Positions 25,668 through 34,903 of a stretch of 64,000 bases of DNA are shown piece after piece. This stretch comes from an uncultured Poribacteria bacterium (GTDB lineage: Bacteria > Poribacteria > WGA-4E > PCPOR2b): contig OY282444.1 of NCBI GenBank assembly GCA_958296125.1, forward strand, positions 3,567,623 through 3,631,622, in the 5' to 3' direction. The notes beneath the pieces were generated by a model. It made no database searches. It was not told the origin of the DNA and was given only the letters and a program-made list of their open reading frames with translations. Each line of letters begins with the position of its first letter. Within the stretch, counting starts at the first letter, position 1. The translations under genes and the position numbers were made by a program.

Positions 25668-26796
25668 GGGTTTCCTCCTTTACGTCGAAGAAGCCCATCC
25701 AACCCAATTCGGCAAACTCGGCTTGATGTGCGTGAAACATGAACATACCAGGGTAATTATAAACAAATTCCACGACGCACCGCTCGCCCTGACAGAGCAT
25801 GACGGTGTCCGTAAACTCATAAAAATCGAGGTCCGTGCCTGTGCGGAAGAGCTTGAAGAAACCGGCATGGATGTGAAGTGAATTGATTAGGTCAAATTCC
25901 AACACGTTGACGAGATATATCCGGACTAACTCCCCGACTTTAATCGGGATGGGATGATCTTGATAATAGAACCCGACTGTATTTACCGCATAAAATTCAT
26001 TCTCGGCATCGAAGTTCGTATCAAAGCCGTTCATCACCATGACCAACTCTTTGGCCTCCGGGCGGTGCTGCTTGGGATCGATAATAAATGCCCCATAAAG
26101 TCCTTTATGGAGGTGACGCTTCAAAGGTGTTGTATGACAGTGATAAAGTTGCAATCCAAAAGGCTCCGCGTCAAACTCATAGGTGTAGCTGGCTCCGGGT
26201 GGAATCTGCTCAAAAACGCCATCCATATTTGCAGGGTGGAATCCGTGAAAATGGATGGTGTGCGGATGAGTTGCGTTGTTCTTAAAATAGACGCGAAGGC
26301 GATCGCCCTCTGTACAGCGCAACGTCGGCCCAGGCACGGTGCCATTATATGTCCACGCCGGAAACATGACACCGGGGGCAATCTCTATCTCCTTTTCTAT
26401 AGCGGTTATATTATATTCTCTCAGGGTTCTGCCATCTGGAAGCGTGCTCACTTTGCCGTAGTCGAAGTGAGTGAGATATTTGTTTGGGTTAAATCCGTCA
26501 GAGGTTGTCTCCCCGATAGAGCCGAACATACCAGCTTGGCCATGCCCCGGACCTCCCATACTCATATCCGTTGGCTCTAACGAATTAGACGGAGATTTTA
26601 CATTTTCTTGAGCACGACTTGCACCAATAATCGCTCCAGTGGCAGTAAGCCCAGTCGCTCCTACCGCACTCGTCTTTAGAAAATCACGCCTTGATAAACG
26701 TGCCTTACTTTTCTGTGGGATTCCCTTACTCGACTCCTCCATAGAGTTTGGAGAAGTTTCTTCTTGAGGGAATGTTCGTGTTTTTTTGTCTTCCAT
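25660..26796 (-). CDS. Tat-exported two-domain multicopper oxidase
   Basis: A 378-residue protein with a twin-arginine signal (S-R-R-D-F-L-K, residues 35-41) and two cupredoxin domains. Copper ligands fall at His177/His179/His182/His184 (H-P-H-T-I-H-F-H-G), His219-Cys220-His221 with His228 and His230, His308/His310 (L-H-I-H-A-G) and His355/His357 with Met367. This holds type 1, 2 and 3 ligand sets and matches two-domain oxidases and NirK-like proteins; the trinuclear His pairs favour an oxidase over nitrite reductase. Coupling with a DtxR regulator and ZIP importer suggests a metallo-oxidase acting on Fe2+ or Mn2+. The start shares its A with the stop of the regulator gene (TAATG). Confidence 0.87.
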   Translation of the reverse strand: MEDKKTRTFPQEETSPNSMEESSKGIPQKSKARLSRRDFLKTSAVGATGLTATGAIIGASRAQENVKSPSNSLEPTDMSMGGPGHGQAGMFGSIGETTSDGFNPNKYLTHFDYGKVSTLPDGRTLREYNITAIEKEIEIAPGVMFPAWTYNGTVPGPTLRCTEGDRLRVYFKNNATHPHTIHFHGFHPANMDGVFEQIPPGASYTYEFDAEPFGLQLYHCHTTPLKRHLHKGLYGAFIIDPKQHRPEAKELVMVMNGFDTNFDAENEFYAVNTVGFYYQDHPIPIKVGELVRIYLVNVLEFDLINSLHIHAGFFKLFRTGTDLDFYEFTDTVMLCQGERCVVEFVYNYPGMFMFHAHQAEFAELGWMGFFDVKEETHV

Positions 26797-27464
26797 TAAT
26801 TTGCTTCCTTTCCAGGGGCGGCTACAAATACGTTTCCTGCGACTTCGCGACTGACAAAATGTTCGGTCTGGTCAATCCTCAAACGCAACGGCCCATTAAA
26901 CGGTTCTTTTGACACAACTTGGATGACGGTGCTCGGCAGGATGCCCAGCTGATCGAGGTAACGCAGCATCTCGGGATCATTATCATTGACATGCTGAACG
27001 GTGGCAGAACTCCCCGCATCAACTTTTGTTAGCGTTTCATAAGCAACCTCTTGGAGTGCGCCATCCTTTGCTGGGATGGCGTGTCCGTGGGGGTCGGTGG
27101 TGGGATGCCCCAACGCCTCGCTCATCCGTTCCTCAAACTCCTCGGAAATAACATGTTCCAGTTTATCCGCCTCATCATGCACTTTGTCCCAAGTAAATCC
27201 CATGATTTCAACGAGATAAAGTTCTAGTAACCGATGATGGCGAATAATTTCTTGAGCGATTTTTTTCCCACCTTCTGTCAATTCAACGCCGTGATAGGAG
27301 GCGTAATTCAGCAATCCCATCGCTGCCAACTTGCGGATCATACCGGTGACCGATGCGGCAGAAACATCCATTTGCTGAGCTATAGCAGAGGTAGAGACTT
27401 TCTTCTGACCTTCTTGCAGCAAGTAGACTGTCTTCAGATAATCTTCCATCGCATGAGTTATCAT
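26796..27464 (-). CDS. DtxR/IdeR-type metal-dependent repressor
   Basis: A 222-residue regulator, the length of the three-domain iron type and longer than MntR. The N-terminal winged helix is clear (V-S-T-S-A-I-A-Q-Q-M-D-V-S-A-A-S-V-T near 23-40). The metal-binding and dimer domain contains E-I-I-R-H-H-R-L-L-E and the D-E-A-D-K-L-E-H-V-I-S-E motif with metal-ligand Glu and His. The C-terminal 75 residues form an SH3-like FeoA domain. It would sense Fe2+ or Mn2+ and repress. A perfect inverted repeat lies 23 bp before its start, so it probably controls itself and the oxidase, ZIP and cupredoxin genes that follow. Confidence 0.9.
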   Translation of the reverse strand: MITHAMEDYLKTVYLLQEGQKKVSTSAIAQQMDVSAASVTGMIRKLAAMGLLNYASYHGVELTEGGKKIAQEIIRHHRLLELYLVEIMGFTWDKVHDEADKLEHVISEEFEERMSEALGHPTTDPHGHAIPAKDGALQEVAYETLTKVDAGSSATVQHVNDNDPEMLRYLDQLGILPSTVIQVVSKEPFNGPLRLRIDQTEHFVSREVAGNVFVAAPGKEAN

Positions 27465-27486
27465 TCTTGACCATCCAAAAATTATA

Positions 27487-27502
27487 TTTAGGTACTCCTA
27501 AA
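27487..27502. promoter_or_regulatory. Inverted-repeat operator for the DtxR-type regulator
   Basis: The perfect palindrome TTTAGG-TACT-CCTAAA lies 23 bp upstream of the regulator start. TTAGG/CCTAA arms are the usual core of DtxR, IdeR and SirR operators. A second imperfect pair (AACC ... GGGGTT) lies at 27522-27540. The A+T-rich DNA between them is the likely promoter, so binding would block transcription of the four-gene operon. Confidence 0.7.
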
Positions 27503-27693
27503 TTTTTAATTAGTATATGATAACCTATTTTTTAGGGGTTGTCAATTTTATTTTTCGGGGAGAGTCAGGGTAGGAGGAAAGCAGGTGTGGAGTGAATCAC
27601 AGGCTAGAGTAGGAACGATATCTGACACTTTCTGAATCAATTCTTCCCAATACGTCCACATAAATATTTGGACAGATCCACAGTTTTGTGATA

Positions 27694-27865
27694 ATTTGAC
27701 ATACTCCCAAACCTAAAGGATTGGGAGTCTCACCCCTGGCCTGCCCTCCCGCGAAAGGGCCTGTCCCGATATTGTCGGGGATGGCTATACATTTTGACTC
27801 ACTACTGTTTGCCGATCTGTATCCCTACCCGAAAGGGTGGGGGCTTAGATCGGACGATTACGATA
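27694..27865. mobile_element. Shrunken IS200/IS605-like element, copy A
   Basis: A non-coding 170-bp unit. One end has TTGACATACTCCC (27696-27708) with hairpin CTCCCAA/TTGGGAG, as found at ends of IS605/IS1341-type elements. The other end has a long hairpin (27812-27853): outer arms CCGATCT/AGATCGG, inner arms CCCTACCC/GGGTGGGG, and a GAAA loop. The same modules in the same order flank a tnpB fragment at 32800-33300, so this looks like an internally deleted relative. It fills most of the gap before the MFS gene at 27894. Confidence 0.55.
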
Positions 27866-27893
27866 AAGGTGTGGAAGGAAAACGAAACTGACT

Positions 27894-29213
27894 ATGAAAG
27901 CTGCCCCAATCGACACACCGGAGCCCCAGTATCCACAGGAAAAAGATAAAGAACGGGAACAGAACCGCAACTTTTGGATCGCTGTGCTTCAAGGCACATT
28001 CATGCGAATCTCTTTTGCGTTCGCAGATTCGACAATTGTTCTCCCCGCCTTTATTCTAAAACTCACTGCCTCAAACACGCTCGTCGGCTTGACCGGTTCC
28101 ATGACGCGAGCCGGTTGGATGTGGCCCCAACTCCTAATCTCGAATCTGCTAGAACACCGTCCGCGCAAAATGCCTTTCTACGCCATCGGTATGAGCTTTC
28201 GACTGCTCGCATGGGTCGCAATGGTTGTATGCACCCTTCTGGTCGGTTCTGGCAACAACGGTTTACTCGCCGCGTGCTTTCTCTGTTGTTATTTCATCAG
28301 ATCTTCGGCGATGGGAGTCTCAACGCTTCCGTATATGGACATTATCTCCAAATCCATTGAACCGCAGCGACGGTCTCGATATTTCAGTTTGCGCCAGTTG
28401 ATGGGTGGGTTCTTCGGCATATTCATCGGTTTCTTCTTCATCCGATATATCTTGAGTCCTCAATCCGGGCTGGTATTCCCGACGAATTATGCGCTGCTGT
28501 TCGGATGTGCGGGAGTTGCGATTGGGCTATCGCTCATGGCCTTTTTACAGATCCGCGAACCTATCCGTCCTGTCCAAAGTGCACGCCAACCCTTCGGGCA
28601 GCATCTGAAGCAGGGGCCGCACTTCTTTCGGACAGATCGGAATTATCGGTGGTTCTTTTACTACCGGATGTGTACGACGGTCGCCGGGATGTGCACCCCG
28701 TTCTATGTCCCTTACGCCTTGCTCAGATTGGAGGTTCCAGACGCAACCATTGGGACGTTTCTCGCTGTTGTCTCCATCAGCGGTGTCATCTCGAATGCCC
28801 TGTGGGGTTATCTAGGGGAGAAATATGGTGTCCGATACATCCTCAGTTGTACCTCGGCATTGGCATGTGCGGCACCGTTGGTAGCAATCGGGGTGCAATA
28901 CCTGCCGCCGGCGTGGCAGATGCCCTGCTATTTCCTGACGTTTGTCTTCAACGGGGCATCAATGAGCGGCTCGTCAATAGGCTTCATGGCATATCTGTTA
29001 AATATTGCACCGAGCCTGAATCGTCCAAGCTATGTCGGTTTTATGAACACGATCCTGTTTCCATTCAGTTTTATGCCAATGCTCGCGGGGCAACTCATCG
29101 GCCTTGTGAACTATGCAGGAATGTTCGCCATTGCCATCGGGATGGGGTTTCTCGGATTCATAACAACTACACAACTCAAAGAAATCTATCGGGAGAATCA
29201 AACACCTCAATAA
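27894..29213 (+). CDS. MFS transporter
   Basis: A 439-residue, 12-helix major facilitator. The N-terminal 30 residues are polar and charged, then hydrophobic helices follow. Recognisable are the helix 2-3 region (L-V-G-L-T-G-S-M-T-R-A-G) and the S-R-Y-F-S-L-R-Q loop. The C-half has G-Y-L-G-E-K-Y-G-V-R-Y near 310, the equivalent of the MFS loop motif. No substrate family could be assigned. The ribosome site (GGAAGG) is about 16 bp before the ATG, which is long; a downstream start is possible. It stands alone on the plus strand. Confidence 0.75.
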   Translation: MKAAPIDTPEPQYPQEKDKEREQNRNFWIAVLQGTFMRISFAFADSTIVLPAFILKLTASNTLVGLTGSMTRAGWMWPQLLISNLLEHRPRKMPFYAIGMSFRLLAWVAMVVCTLLVGSGNNGLLAACFLCCYFIRSSAMGVSTLPYMDIISKSIEPQRRSRYFSLRQLMGGFFGIFIGFFFIRYILSPQSGLVFPTNYALLFGCAGVAIGLSLMAFLQIREPIRPVQSARQPFGQHLKQGPHFFRTDRNYRWFFYYRMCTTVAGMCTPFYVPYALLRLEVPDATIGTFLAVVSISGVISNALWGYLGEKYGVRYILSCTSALACAAPLVAIGVQYLPPAWQMPCYFLTFVFNGASMSGSSIGFMAYLLNIAPSLNRPSYVGFMNTILFPFSFMPMLAGQLIGLVNYAGMFAIAIGMGFLGFITTTQLKEIYRENQTPQ

Positions 29214-29311
29214 CCGAGTGAAATGTGATGCGTGAAAACAACTTGTTCATGGATTTACTGTTTCATTTTAGCACCAAAGGTTGATTAACAGCTCAATTTG
29301 GTTTGGTTCGG

Positions 29312-29719
29312 CTATTCCAACCCTGCCAGAATCTCATCAATATCTTCCAGCAATTCAACTTCGTAACCGTCTGGATCGGTAATGAAAGCCATCTTCATGC
29401 CCCCCGATGTGAACTGTTCCCGCCAGCCATCGGGCCAAATTTCAAGTCCCCCTTCCTCCAGCTCGTCGCAGCAAGCGACCAAATCCGGCACACTAATGGC
29501 AAAGTGCATCAGATCTTCTGGAACATTTAGTTTATAGTCGGGCGAATAGGTCAACTCCAGCGTCGGTACGTTACCCGGAAGTTCCAGATGGACAATTTGG
29601 TTGCCTGCCGGTGATCTATCGCTTCGACTTTTCACAACAAAGCCTAAGTGGTCGCAATACCATTTAATCGATTGATCGAGGTCGCTCACTCTAACGCGCG
29701 TGTGTAAAAAGATAGCCAT
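29312..29719 (-). CDS. VOC-family (glyoxalase-like) protein
   Basis: A 135-residue vicinal-oxygen-chelate protein with two beta-alpha-beta-beta-beta modules. His6 (L-H-T-R-V), Glu near 47 (H-L-E-L), His near 83 (L-M-H-F-A) and Glu near 122 (Y-E-V-E-L) sit where metal ligands of lactoylglutathione lyase lie. The second module ends T-D-P-D-G-Y-E-V-E-L-L-E. This supports a metal-dependent glyoxalase I-like enzyme, though the family also holds dioxygenases and isomerases. AAGGG lies before the ATG. Confidence 0.85.
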   Translation of the reverse strand: MAIFLHTRVRVSDLDQSIKWYCDHLGFVVKSRSDRSPAGNQIVHLELPGNVPTLELTYSPDYKLNVPEDLMHFAISVPDLVACCDELEEGGLEIWPDGWREQFTSGGMKMAFITDPDGYEVELLEDIDEILAGLE

Positions 29720-30799
<1,080 letters not shown>

Positions 30800-30811
30800 T
30801 TACAATTTTCC

Positions 30812-32536
30812 TCATTGACGCTGCTGTGCTCTTTGAATCTTTGCCCAAGTATCCCGCAACGTCACCGCCCGATTGAATACCAGTTTTTCATCGGAGGAAT
30901 CGGGGTCTACACAGAAATAGCCCGTTCTTAGGAACTGATACTGGGTTCCCGATGCAGCACCGGCGAGACTGGATTCAACTCGGCACGATTGCAATGCTTC
31001 CAACGAGTTTGGATTCAAATTTGCCTGGAAATCATCATCCGTGAGAGCGTTGGGATTCGGTTCAGTGAAGAGATGGTCGAAGAGACGAACTTCGGCTTCA
31101 AGCGCGTGGGGTACGGAAACCCAGTGCAACGTCCCTCTTACCCTACGCCCATCTTCAGACCACCCTCCTCGTGTCTCCGGATCATAAGTACAATGGAGCT
31201 CAGTCACTTCTCCCGTCTGCTCATCCTTAACCACATCAACACATGTGATATAGTAAGCGTGTTTTAGCCTTACCTCACGACCGGGTGCCAAGCGGAAGTA
31301 TTTTCGCGGGGGGTCTTCCATAAAATCTTCTCGTTCAATATAAATCTCGCGTGAAAACGGAATCTTCCGATGCCCCATACTCTCGTCCTCCGGATTGTTC
31401 TCGGCATCTAACTCTTCCACTTTGTCCTCCGGATAGTTGTCAATAATCACTTTGAGCGGGCGCAATACAGCCATCACACGGGGGGCGCGTATATTCAAAT
31501 CCTGACGGAGGCAGTATTCAAGCAGCGCAATATCGACCAAATTATCGCTCTTTGCCACGCCGATCCGATGACAAAAATCTCGGATGGCTTCCGATGTGTA
31601 GCCCCGTCTTCGGAAACCGGACAGCGTCGGCATACGCGGATCATCCCACCCGCTGACATGGCCCGACTCCACTAGTTGGACAAGCCACCGTTTGCTCAAT
31701 ATCGTATAGCTGAGATTGAGTCGAGCGAACTCAATCTGTTGCGGGTGATAGATTTCCAATTCGTCAAGATACCAATCATACAGGGGTCGATGGTCCTCAT
31801 ATTCGAGCGAACATAACGAGTGAGTAATGCCTTCTATGGAATCGTTTTGGCCATGCGTGAAGTCATACATCGGATAGATACACCACTTGTCGCCCTGCCT
31901 ATAATGTGTCGCCCGCCGAATACGATACATGACCGGATCTCGCATGTTCAAATTGGGCGATGCCATATCAATTTTGGCGCGAAGTGTGCGCTCACCGTCC
32001 GAAAATTCGCCCGCTCTCATGCGCTCGAAACGATCGAGGTTTTCCTCAACAGAACGGTTACGGTACGGGCTATCCGCCCCCGGCTCCGTCAAGGTGCCGC
32101 GGTACTCCCGGATTTCATCAGGGTTCAGATCGCAAACATACGCTTTCCCCTTCTTGATAAGTTTCACGGCATATTCGTAGAGTTGTTCAAAATAGTCCGA
32201 GGCGTAGAACTCCCGGTCTTCCCAATCAAATCCGAGCCATCGAATATCCGCCTTTTGCGATTCCACATATTCAATGCTTTCCTTGGCTGGATTGGTATCA
32301 TCAAATCGCAAATTGCAAAGCCCATTGAAATCTTCCGCAACACCGAAGTCAATGCAGATGGCTTTGGCGTGGCCAATATGCAGATAGCCGTTTGGCTCCG
32401 GCGGAAACCGCGTGTGCACACGCCCATCAAATCGGTTTGTCCGCAAATCCTCCTGAACCGCCTGCCGAATAAAGTCGGTAGCGGGCACTGAATCGCTCGC
32501 GGTATTTTTTTCTGTTTCAGTTGTTGTATCTTTCAT
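30812..32536 (-). CDS. glnS: Glutaminyl-tRNA synthetase
   Basis: Charges tRNA-Gln directly. Class I marks are [16 protein letters not shown] (HIGH at about 49-52) and I-L-S-K-R-W-L (KMSKS variant) near 270; the C-terminal anticodon beta-barrels follow. Start set at ATG 32536 (GGAAGGA upstream) and not the upstream frame opening at 32590. At 574 residues it is close to the E. coli enzyme and lacks any GatB-like YqeY extension. GlnRS is patchy in bacteria; its presence implies that glutamine is not made on the tRNA by GatCAB here, or not only so. Confidence 0.95.
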   Translation of the reverse strand: MKDTTTETEKNTASDSVPATDFIRQAVQEDLRTNRFDGRVHTRFPPEPNGYLHIGHAKAICIDFGVAEDFNGLCNLRFDDTNPAKESIEYVESQKADIRWLGFDWEDREFYASDYFEQLYEYAVKLIKKGKAYVCDLNPDEIREYRGTLTEPGADSPYRNRSVEENLDRFERMRAGEFSDGERTLRAKIDMASPNLNMRDPVMYRIRRATHYRQGDKWCIYPMYDFTHGQNDSIEGITHSLCSLEYEDHRPLYDWYLDELEIYHPQQIEFARLNLSYTILSKRWLVQLVESGHVSGWDDPRMPTLSGFRRRGYTSEAIRDFCHRIGVAKSDNLVDIALLEYCLRQDLNIRAPRVMAVLRPLKVIIDNYPEDKVEELDAENNPEDESMGHRKIPFSREIYIEREDFMEDPPRKYFRLAPGREVRLKHAYYITCVDVVKDEQTGEVTELHCTYDPETRGGWSEDGRRVRGTLHWVSVPHALEAEVRLFDHLFTEPNPNALTDDDFQANLNPNSLEALQSCRVESSLAGAASGTQYQFLRTGYFCVDPDSSDEKLVFNRAVTLRDTWAKIQRAQQRQ

Positions 32537-32707
32537 TGTCCTTCCCTCGATTTTGTTGAGATCGTAATATACAATCAGCCTTCCTCTCAAGCGTCAATAA
32601 GAGGTTCGGAAATTATAGGAAAAATCTTCATGGTTGTCAACCTGATTCCTACAACGAGTCGGGTCATTTAATTCTCCTGTAGGTCGAAGACTCTCGGAAC
32701 AGAGAGG

Positions 32708-32757
32708 GATTTCCGAATCCCGACCCATAGCTGTAGGAGGGATTTCCAAATCCCGAC
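32708..32757. repeat. Tandem REP-like palindromes
   Basis: Two neighbouring units, GGGATTTCCGAATCCC and GGGATTTCCAAATCCC, each a near-perfect palindrome followed by GAC. They lie between glnS and the tnpB fragment. Confidence 0.55.
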
Positions 32758-32780
32758 ACCCGACTGAAAAATGTTGACTT

Positions 32781-32981
32781 TTAACCTGACTTTGTGATAA
32801 GCTTGATAGCAGCCGTAGGAGCCTGATTCATTGCGCGACGACTTACCTTAACCGTAAGGGAGTTGACATACTCCCCCACCCTGTTGATATTGACCGCGGC
32901 AGTGCGATTTCTATCTAACTGCCACCACATCCTGAATCGTTCCGTTCCGAGGGCCCCGCGAACGGGCCTGTCCCGATGCAA
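32781..32981 (-). pseudogene. C-terminal fragment of an IS605-type tnpB
   Basis: The minus frame encodes L-D-R-N-R-T-A-A-V-N-I-N-R-V, matching the final RuvC motif region of TnpB (usually D-R-D-x-N-A-A-x-N-I), then a tail containing M-N-Q-A-P. The catalytic Asp is present but everything upstream (most of RuvC and the zinc ribbon) is missing or scrambled. TnpB is an RNA-guided DNA nuclease of IS200/IS605 elements; this copy is dead. The TTGACATACTCCC end-type sequence lies inside the coding stretch at 32863-32875. Confidence 0.6.
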
Positions 32982-33300
32982 TCGGGGCTGGAACGGCTGC
33001 CGTCTAGGGTCTTGTGCAATTCACGGTTACGGTGTCCGTTCCGTGACCAGGGATGGCTATACATCTTGAACTTGCCTGGTCTCGGAACGGACTAGGTTTT
33101 CATTGGGATTGGCTCTCTGTCTTTCATAGCCGGTAGGATATGATGGGGGAGACACCACCAAGACGGTATGCGACTCTCCCACGAAAGCCAAGACAAGTCT
33201 ACCCTATTTCACCTACACAATCAAATATTTTTTGACTCACTACCGTTTGCCGATCTGTATCCCTACCCGAAAGCATGGGGGCTTAGATCGGAAGCTTACG
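32800..33300. mobile_element. Decayed IS200/IS605-like element, copy B
   Basis: Carries the same modules in the same order as copy A at 27694-27865: TTTGTGATAA, TTGACATACTCCC, a GGGCCTGTCCCGAT stretch, ATGGCTATACAT, and the long hairpin with arms CCGATCT/AGATCGG (33250-33291). The inner hairpin arm has changed (GCATGGGG for GGGTGGGG). About 270 bp more internal DNA remains than in copy A, including the tnpB fragment. Exact borders cannot be set. Confidence 0.5.
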
Positions 33301-33631
33301 ATGCTGCCGCCCCGCCGGTGGTAATCATGGGTATGGATGTGGGGGCGGGGATTCCTGTTTTGGCGTTGAGGGGTTCGATAGTTTTCCCCGTCCGCGGGTG
33401 GGTCAAGATGCCCCACCTACAATCGGAGTCGGGTTCCCGCGTCATCGTCAAGAATTTCTCAACGGGTAAGGTTGCTTTGAATCCCGATCTCATCGGGGGG
33501 CAATCCATTCGGACAAATGATGCTTCTGTTTCCGACCCCCTAAATTTACCCATTTTGATGGACTCAACGGGAGATGTAGGGTTGATTAACAGTGCTGGTG
33601 ATGTAAACAATAATTTTATAATGAGGAGATA

Positions 33632-34756
33632 ATGAAACGTAAATTACTCTGTTGTTTAATCTTTGTCATCATTGCTTTTAGTTTTACCACTTTTGCCGAC
33701 TCCGGCGACACAGATACCCCTCATGGGTTAGAAGGTTGGATTGAATCCAAGATTGGAAATCTCCACACGATTTGGCTCTTTGTCATCATTGCAATCACCC
33801 TTTATCTCCTTGGAAAGGGGGCTGATATACTGGTTGAGGAGGCGGTTACCCTTTCGACCCAATGGGGCATCCCGCAGACGCTTATCGGTGCCACGATTGT
33901 AAGCTTGGGAACAACGACACCTGAAGCCGCTGTTTCCGTTCTCGCTGCCGTTCAGGGCGATCCGGATATCGCCCTTGGGAACGCGGTTGGGTCAATTATC
34001 TGCGACACGGGACTGATCCTCGGTACTGCCGCACTGATCGCCCCCCTGCCGCTCAATCGAAAAATTGTCAATCGCCAAGGCTGGATACAACTGGGGGCAG
34101 GGGTTTTGCTAGTGATTGCCTGTCTACCTTTTGTCTCATTGGAAAGAGTCTTTTCGGATGGCGGTCGTCTCCCGCGAGTGATGGGCTTTGTTTTCCTCGG
34201 TCTGCTTGTCGCTTATATGTGGCAGTCAATTCGCTGGTCACGTGATTCCGATAGCACGATGGAAACGGATCAGAGCCACGACGAATCTGCGAATACGGTG
34301 CTTGTCGTTGTCAAATTGGTGATCGGCATTGTATTGGTGATCGCCGCCTCATCGGTGCTGATTCCGGCGGTTAAAATTGTTGCCGAAAGAGTGAATGTCC
34401 CCAAAAGCATCATTGCTGCTACATTGGTGGCGTTCGGAACCTCCCTGCCAGAATTTGTGACCGCAGTGACTGCCGCCAGAAGGGGACATGGCGAACTTGC
34501 GGTGGGAAACGTTATCGGAGCCGATATTCTCAACGTGCTATTTGTCGCCGGGGCATCTGCCGCCGTAACGAGCGGGGGATTGGAAGCACCGATGCACTTC
34601 TTTCGTCTGCTTTTTCCACTGATGTTATTTATCTTGGTCATTTTTCGTGTCGGCATATTTGTTTCCGGCGACCAGTTGAAGCGTCCTTTTGGTGTTATAC
34701 TTATCGGTGCATACCTTCTTGTAACGATTCTGAGTTACAAAATCACGGGCGGTTGA
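33632..34756 (+). CDS. Calcium/sodium antiporter (CaCA family, YrbG-like)
   Basis: A 374-residue membrane exchanger with a signal-like N-terminus and ten hydrophobic segments. The two inverted alpha repeats are plain: G-A-T-I-V-S-L-G-T-T-T-P-E-A-A-V-S (about 91) with G-N-A-V-G-S-I-I-C-D-T, and A-A-T-L-V-A-F-G-T-S-L-P-E-F-V-T with G-N-V-I-G-A-D-I-L-N. The paired Glu residues bind cation. It should export Ca2+ in exchange for Na+ or H+. An acidic, S-R-D-S-D-S-T-type cytoplasmic loop separates the halves. GAGGAG lies 4 bp before the ATG. Confidence 0.92.
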   Translation: MKRKLLCCLIFVIIAFSFTTFADSGDTDTPHGLEGWIESKIGNLHTIWLFVIIAITLYLLGKGADILVEEAVTLSTQWGIPQTLIGATIVSLGTTTPEAAVSVLAAVQGDPDIALGNAVGSIICDTGLILGTAALIAPLPLNRKIVNRQGWIQLGAGVLLVIACLPFVSLERVFSDGGRLPRVMGFVFLGLLVAYMWQSIRWSRDSDSTMETDQSHDESANTVLVVVKLVIGIVLVIAASSVLIPAVKIVAERVNVPKSIIAATLVAFGTSLPEFVTAVTAARRGHGELAVGNVIGADILNVLFVAGASAAVTSGGLEAPMHFFRLLFPLMLFILVIFRVGIFVSGDQLKRPFGVILIGAYLLVTILSYKITGG

Positions 34757-34903
34757 AAAGCGGATACACATGCGGGTGCATCCCTACTCACGGAAAAAGG
34801 GGATTGAAATGTCAGAACAAACAGCAGGTGGGGGATAGCTCATACGGAACTGTTATAGCTTAAACAAAGAGGCAGCCAGATGCAATCAATAAAGGAGATA
34901 GAA

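Larger units (their letters stand above)
32537..33631. other. Gene-poor repeat-rich region
   Basis: This 1.1-kb gap holds tandem palindromes (32708-32757), a tnpB fragment (32781-32981), two copies of the 18-bp dispersed motif (33034-33052 inverted, 33075-33092) and the long GAAA-loop hairpin (33250-33291). A 154-codon plus frame (33168-33632) runs through the hairpin and is judged non-coding. Confidence 0.5.

Noticed and set aside
25954-26580. 208-codon plus frame
   Set aside because: Antisense to the multicopper oxidase, whose copper ligands are complete.
28505-29221. 238-codon plus frame inside the MFS gene
   Set aside because: The overlapping frame shows membrane helices and MFS loops; this one is Cys/Arg-rich without structure.
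31820-32491. 223-codon plus frame
   Set aside because: It is antisense to glnS and has no motif of its own.
33168-33632. 154-codon plus-strand open frame before the antiporter gene
   Set aside because: It runs through the GAAA-loop hairpin repeat, has no ribosome site or recognisable domain, and its stop merely touches the antiporter start. Conservation of the frame between the repeat copies is explained by the short conserved hairpin.
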